This document shows positions 60,597-64,000 of a DNA stretch of 64,000 nt, one piece after another; position 1 is the stretch's first letter; each line of letters opens with the position of its first letter. Source of the stretch: Theobroma cacao (taxonomy: Eukaryota > Streptophyta > Magnoliopsida > Malvales > Malvaceae); contig NC_030852.1 of assembly GCF_000208745.1 (NCBI RefSeq), positions 33,960,159 to 34,024,158 on the forward strand, written 5' to 3'. The notes below the pieces were generated by a model, which searched no databases, was not told where the DNA came from, and was given only the letters and a program-made list of their open reading frames with translations. A program made the translations under genes and the position numbers.

Positions 60597-60607
60597 TCCC
60601 ACGTGGC
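60597..60607. promoter_or_regulatory. G-box (CCCACGTGGC) in AAE3 promoter
   Basis: A palindromic G-box core CACGTG with favourable flanks (CCCACGTGGC), about 195-200 bases upstream of the AAE3 ATG. Such sites bind bZIP and bHLH factors and often act as abscisic-acid or light elements. Regulation of this gene through it is inferred only. Confidence 0.45.
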
Positions 60608-60729
60608 AAGTGTTGACGGTCAGTTTGCGTGTGCTCCGCCTCGACAGTTGCGCCCACAGCCCACTTTCTTGTTGGTGCAACTAATTTTCGTCATACGTGG
60701 CTCGATTCCTGCGGCCGATTGGTCTACGT

Positions 60730-63700
60730 AAAGGATGGGGCCCGCAGTGAAGAAGAGGAACCCATGTTTCGTAAGGACTTTGGGAAGTTGGAAACCACCA
60801 GGGGAAGAAAAAATCTTTCACATGAAGGTGAAACGCAAACAAAAATTAAATTCTTCGATGGCTGGCTGGTGGCTTGAATCATAAAGAGAAAAAAAAAAAG
60901 GGAAAATAAATTCCGCGTGGTGGTTTTACCTTGACAAAATACTGGGCACACTCAGGACAAACAAAGAACGTGACCCCATGATATATGATCATGTACATGC
61001 ACTTTGTTTATCCTTTTATCTTCTTGATTTATTAAATGTATATCAATTTGTGAATATATTTTGTATTTTGATTCCTTTTTGCAAAAGAAAAATGGGGTTA
61101 GGAGTGTTAATTAATATGAATTAGTTTAGTGTTGAGAGTGTATGGTATTATATGACAAATTCTTAATGAATGTCTTAAAAAATTACCTTTGTAAGATCCT
61201 CGTGATGTAATATAAACTCTTACTTCTCTTAATGTTCTCTTAAGATTAATAAACTATGAGTCCACTTGTATTAGCTCTCGAGTAAAGTGGCAAACATCAA
61301 ATGTTTTTAATTTTATTTTTTGTTAAACTATTCACAATCACACAATTATAAAAATATAAATTAAAAAAAAAAAAGAAGTCTTTTCTTTGAAGTACTTAAT
61401 TTATGATTCAAAATTTTTTATACGATTTAATATTAATCATGTTTTTGTAAAGAGGATGAAAGGGAAATGAGAAAAACAAGTTTTATTACATGGCTCAAGA
61501 ATAACGATAAAAATATAAAATATTAAATGTTATCAGCATATATGATGGAATATAGAGGTCTATGCTTCTTCCTAAATTTGTCACAACTTGAGGTAAAGTG
61601 ATGGAACATGTTAAGATTGTGAATAGCTAGAATGCAAGATGTCTCATTCTAAGCAAATCAAAGGCTCCTGAAAATGTATATGCGTGAGCCACATGACTTT
61701 GTTCTTTGAATAAAGCAACTTGCTTTTCAAATGAACAATACAATTAGCTAGGGCATGGTTAAAGATATATGATTAGATTCGTGCCAAGAAATGTCGAGGC
61801 AAAGTTGGATCCGTGTGTGATAGTAATAGCCTACTTCTATACATTACTTTTCTTCCACATCCAAGCATTGTCATTTGTTGGTTTCTTCTGTATATGGTAA
61901 TCTATTTCTTCCTTTTCATTAATGCATTATTATTCTTGGGGTTGTTTTATCAACATATGGCTTATGGCCTATGGGAGATGCCTAGAGGCATTTTAATGTC
62001 CTTTTCCATGATGGGATGGCTTTAACCTAAAGATGCCATAATATCTTTGGTAAGAAAGCATAATGGAACTGCTTTGATCTCCTCTTCCAATTAATTTATC
62101 ACTTAAACTAACTAATAATTGCACCGTTCTTTTCTTTTCTTGTTTGTTGTCTTTCGAACGAGGAAGAACTTTCAATTGATCAAATTTGAATGCCCAATAT
62201 TCACTTTGATAAGGTATTCAATTCACAATAGGTTTCTAATTAAGTTCTTTTTATAGAATTATATTATGTTATAAATAGTTCTTTTGGCCATTATTATAGA
62301 CATGGAACTGGCTGTTAACCCCTATAGATTGGTTTTAGGAAGGCCTTGAGCATTAGGTCAACAGACTTGAAAGTTTTTTCCGTCATGATCATTCATGTTT
62401 CCTTGTATCGCTGATTCATGTGATGTAGAAATGGGAATTGCCCACCTACTTGTCTAATTGGGTTTATCCAGCCCAAATTTATCTACCGAAACTTGTTTCA
62501 CTTAAGCTACTTGTGGTCTTTGTATATATTTACATTTCTGAGCGAGCGGAAAAATTAAAATAAGAAAACAACATACTGAACAAAATTGACCATGTCATAG
62601 CAACATAACTCTTTCCTTTCTACTAGAAAACATATCATAACCAGCTACGTTATACTCGAAATGTAAAATTTTATCCAAAACCCCTTATCTAGTAGAAAGC
62701 AATGTAAGTAGAAGCAGATTAGAAATATTAGTAATATATATTTTATTTTATATTTCAAGCACTAGAGACGGAGGTGCACCGCAAATCGATATATATCTCC
62801 TTTTCACGATAAGATCATGCAAGGGAGGTTTGTCTTTGTTACATTAGAGCCAGAGTCAGAGCATCCTGGAAATTTTTCTTGGTTTGGTTTGGTTTTATTC
62901 TTTTGTTTTGCTTCAAGCATAAACAAACAATTAGTGAGACAATTTAAGCAGATGCACGTTTGTCGTAATAAAAAATTAAGTAGATATCAAAGCTTCCAGT
63001 AATTAAGCCTGTTTTTTGTTTTTTTACTTTTTTTTTCCCTTCTATGGGGTCTTCCTCAAGTCTTATTATACTAATATCCTACTGCTTCAGAGGGGACATA
63101 AAGGATAATCCCATTGGGAATAGCCATTAGCCAATGCTGAAACAACAACACGGCATTTTGCTGGCTACCGGCTGGAACTGATCAGTACCAAGGGCGAGCT
63201 GCACGCGGTTAAATGGTTAAATGTGTGTAGGATTCGGGGAACCTCCTTGTCTCGTCAAATTAGGCTTTTAACGTAAGCGCTTACGCAGCCAGAGGTTTAG
63301 CTCAATGCAAATTGGCGACTGGGGCAGGTAAAGATAAGCCAGCTATATATACGAAGGTTTTTCAGCATTAGGCTTTTGTTGCCAATTTGACTTTGGCCAC
63401 TGGCTGCTTCAGTTGCCTTTGGGATAGGACTAGGACAGAAACTTATCCTGATCTCCTGGATACCGTGTGGACTTCTCATAGACCACCAACTTTTGTTGGT
63501 CTATCACTTTTTTTGTTCTCTTTGAACGCATATACTATATAAAATAGACCCCAAAGTAGCGATATCATCAATTTTGCTGTCATTTGTCCTGATTCCTGGA
63601 AACCATATCCTTCCTGTTTTCTCCTATGGGTGACCCATGATGCAGACCAGATATTGAACTAGGGTTGGACCCGATAATCAACTTGGAAACATAATCAAGT

Positions 63701-64000
63701 TAGAGTTCTCGATTTAATGGTCATTGAAGATGTGTGGGTGTTAAATTCCTAAAGCATCAACCACATAAAAAAAGAGACGTGATTTACTAATTTCATTTCA
63801 CTTTCTATATGATAGTTTGCTAGAATCACCTTTAGTTAATTAGCTTTGATCCATGATCTCATCTACTAAACCTTTCCATGAAAATCCTCGTTCTCTTGGG
63901 GATGCTTCTGGACTCATGATCTGATTAGCAAATTGAACCTCGAGCCCAAAATTGTTGAGACTTTGGGCTAGCTTATCCAACCCATTAAAGTTAATTTTGC
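60730..64000. other. Terminal intergenic region, no gene seen
   Basis: Beyond the AAE3 promoter there are 3.3 kb of AT-rich DNA. Open frames are short and without motifs. No miRNA sequence that I know, no tRNA and no transposon ends were recognised. Confidence 0.45.

Overview
The window is nuclear DNA of a flowering plant, a eudicot and possibly a rosid; I cannot name the species. The basis is AT-rich intergenic DNA with non-autonomous transposon relics, GT-AG introns that splice in frame, and plant-specific families (DUF295 F-box, LURP-one-related, HIPP-like HMA, plant ADF, plant oxalyl-CoA synthetase). There is no sign of prokaryotic or organellar DNA, CRISPR arrays, or rRNA genes, and I found no tRNA gene.

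Layout. 0-5 kb: a short intronless NF-YC-like gene (-), two broken F-box fragments facing each other, and an intact intronless F-box/DUF295 gene (+). 4.6-13 kb: gene-poor, with three transposon-like relics. 13-18 kb: a nine-exon NT-C2/coiled-coil 'myosin heavy chain-related' gene (+). 19.6-24.9 kb: a tandem pair of LURP-one-related (LOR) genes (-). 28.3 kb: a small HMA-domain gene (-). 30.4-32.9 kb: a CAP10/DUF821 O-glucosyltransferase (+). 39.1-43.3 kb: a 13-exon LRR receptor-like pseudokinase (+). 44.4-47 kb: NOB1 (-). 47.9-48.9 kb: actin-depolymerizing factor (-). 50.8-53.4 kb: beta-tubulin (+). 54.4-56.1 kb: serine racemase (-). 58.1-60.4 kb: oxalyl-CoA synthetase AAE3 (-). The last 3.6 kb shows no gene.

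Exon boundaries were worked out by hand from splice sites and reading-frame continuity. Each complete gene model closes to a whole number of codons. The HMA gene lacks a resolved first exon.

The genes do not form a pathway or operon. The 13-47 kb stretch looks like a conserved ancestral block: coiled-coil gene, LOR, DUF821 transferase, LRR kinase and NOB1 have relatives that, from memory, lie near one another on Arabidopsis chromosomes 1 and 5. Two cytoskeletal genes (ADF and beta-tubulin) are neighbours, and two metabolic genes follow. I did not find a convincing new multi-gene system. The observations most worth checking are the inverted F-box relics, the divergent short NF-YC, the HMA protein without its cysteine pair, the pseudokinase, the TIR element, and the duplicated segment inside the tubulin intron.
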